Shown here piece after piece: positions 5,954 to 6,019 of a DNA stretch of 6,019 nucleotides (the first letter of the stretch is position 1; the number at the start of each line of letters is the position of its first letter). Source of the stretch: an uncultured Barnesiella sp. (GTDB lineage: Bacteria; Bacteroidota; Bacteroidia; Bacteroidales; Barnesiellaceae_A); contig CAJGDT010000102.1 in NCBI GenBank assembly GCA_904502265.1, positions 1 through 6,019 of the forward strand. The letters run 5' to 3'. Position numbers and translations under genes: made by a program. The notes beneath the pieces were generated by a model. The model had not been told where the DNA came from, did not search any database, and saw only the letters and a program-made list of their open reading frames with translations.

Positions 5954-6019
5954 TTAGCACTTACCGGGGCAAGTGGGTTTAATTTGCTTGAAGAAGTCAT
6001 TACCCTTATCATCAACAAG
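5954..6019 (-). CDS. C-terminal end of an unidentified gene (partial)
   Basis: The minus strand carries an open frame that enters from the right edge and ends with TAA at 5954-5956. The 21 visible residues are hydrophilic and end with two cysteines spaced four apart (FKQIKPTCPGKC). The strong terminator 19 bases downstream supports a real gene end. The tail could be a redox-active or metal-binding cysteine pair, but I do not recognise the family and too little is present to assign one. Confidence 0.6.
   Translation of the reverse strand, partial: LVDDKGNDFFKQIKPTCPGKC

Noticed and set aside
5706..5957. An 83-residue plus-strand open frame covering the intergenic region right of the BFN gene
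   Set aside because: It runs through the strong terminator hairpin and the candidate promoter and begins inside the BFN gene. Its composition does not look like a protein.
1..6019. Mobile element, CRISPR array, tRNA/rRNA or defence system
   Set aside because: No transposase-like frame, terminal repeats, spaced direct repeats or RNA-gene signatures were seen on either strand.

Overview
The window reads as an ordinary chromosomal segment from a member of the Bacteroidota, most likely order Bacteroidales. Every gene is on the minus strand. The supporting signs are: A/T-rich leaders without clear Shine-Dalgarno sequences before each start codon; two upstream matches to the Bacteroidota -7 promoter element TAnnTTTG; a DUF4136-type lipoprotein beside a small outer-membrane beta-barrel; and a NupG-type nucleoside permease. 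The species cannot be named from the sequence.

Reading in the direction of transcription (right to left), the window opens with the last 21 codons of an unidentified gene (5954-6019), closed by a strong hairpin terminator (5907-5934). A candidate promoter (5833-5862) then leads into a tightly packed four-gene unit. Its genes are a bifunctional-nuclease-family (BFN/DUF151) protein with a UVR-like tail (5175-5756), a NupG-type nucleoside:H+ symporter (3928-5154), the 16S rRNA m3U1498 methyltransferase RsmE (3201-3917), and an exported protein made almost entirely of tetratricopeptide repeats (1579-3171). The gaps are 20, 10 and 29 bases, with no internal terminator seen. A perfect 15-bp hairpin (1509-1542) ends the unit.

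A second candidate promoter (1420-1453) precedes a two-gene envelope unit: a DUF4136-like lipoprotein with an extreme Tyr/Trp-rich segment (724-1377), then a 207-residue outer-membrane beta-barrel (72-695). The unit ends at a 21-bp near-perfect inverted repeat (6-56).

Functionally, the right-hand unit mixes nucleic-acid or nucleoside functions (BFN, NupG), ribosome modification (RsmE) and an envelope scaffold protein. Its shared theme, if any, is inference. The left-hand pair looks like a small cell-envelope module of unknown role. I found no mobile element, CRISPR array, tRNA, rRNA or defence system, and nothing that convincingly forms an undescribed system. The most unusual sequence is the aromatic-rich stretch of the lipoprotein.
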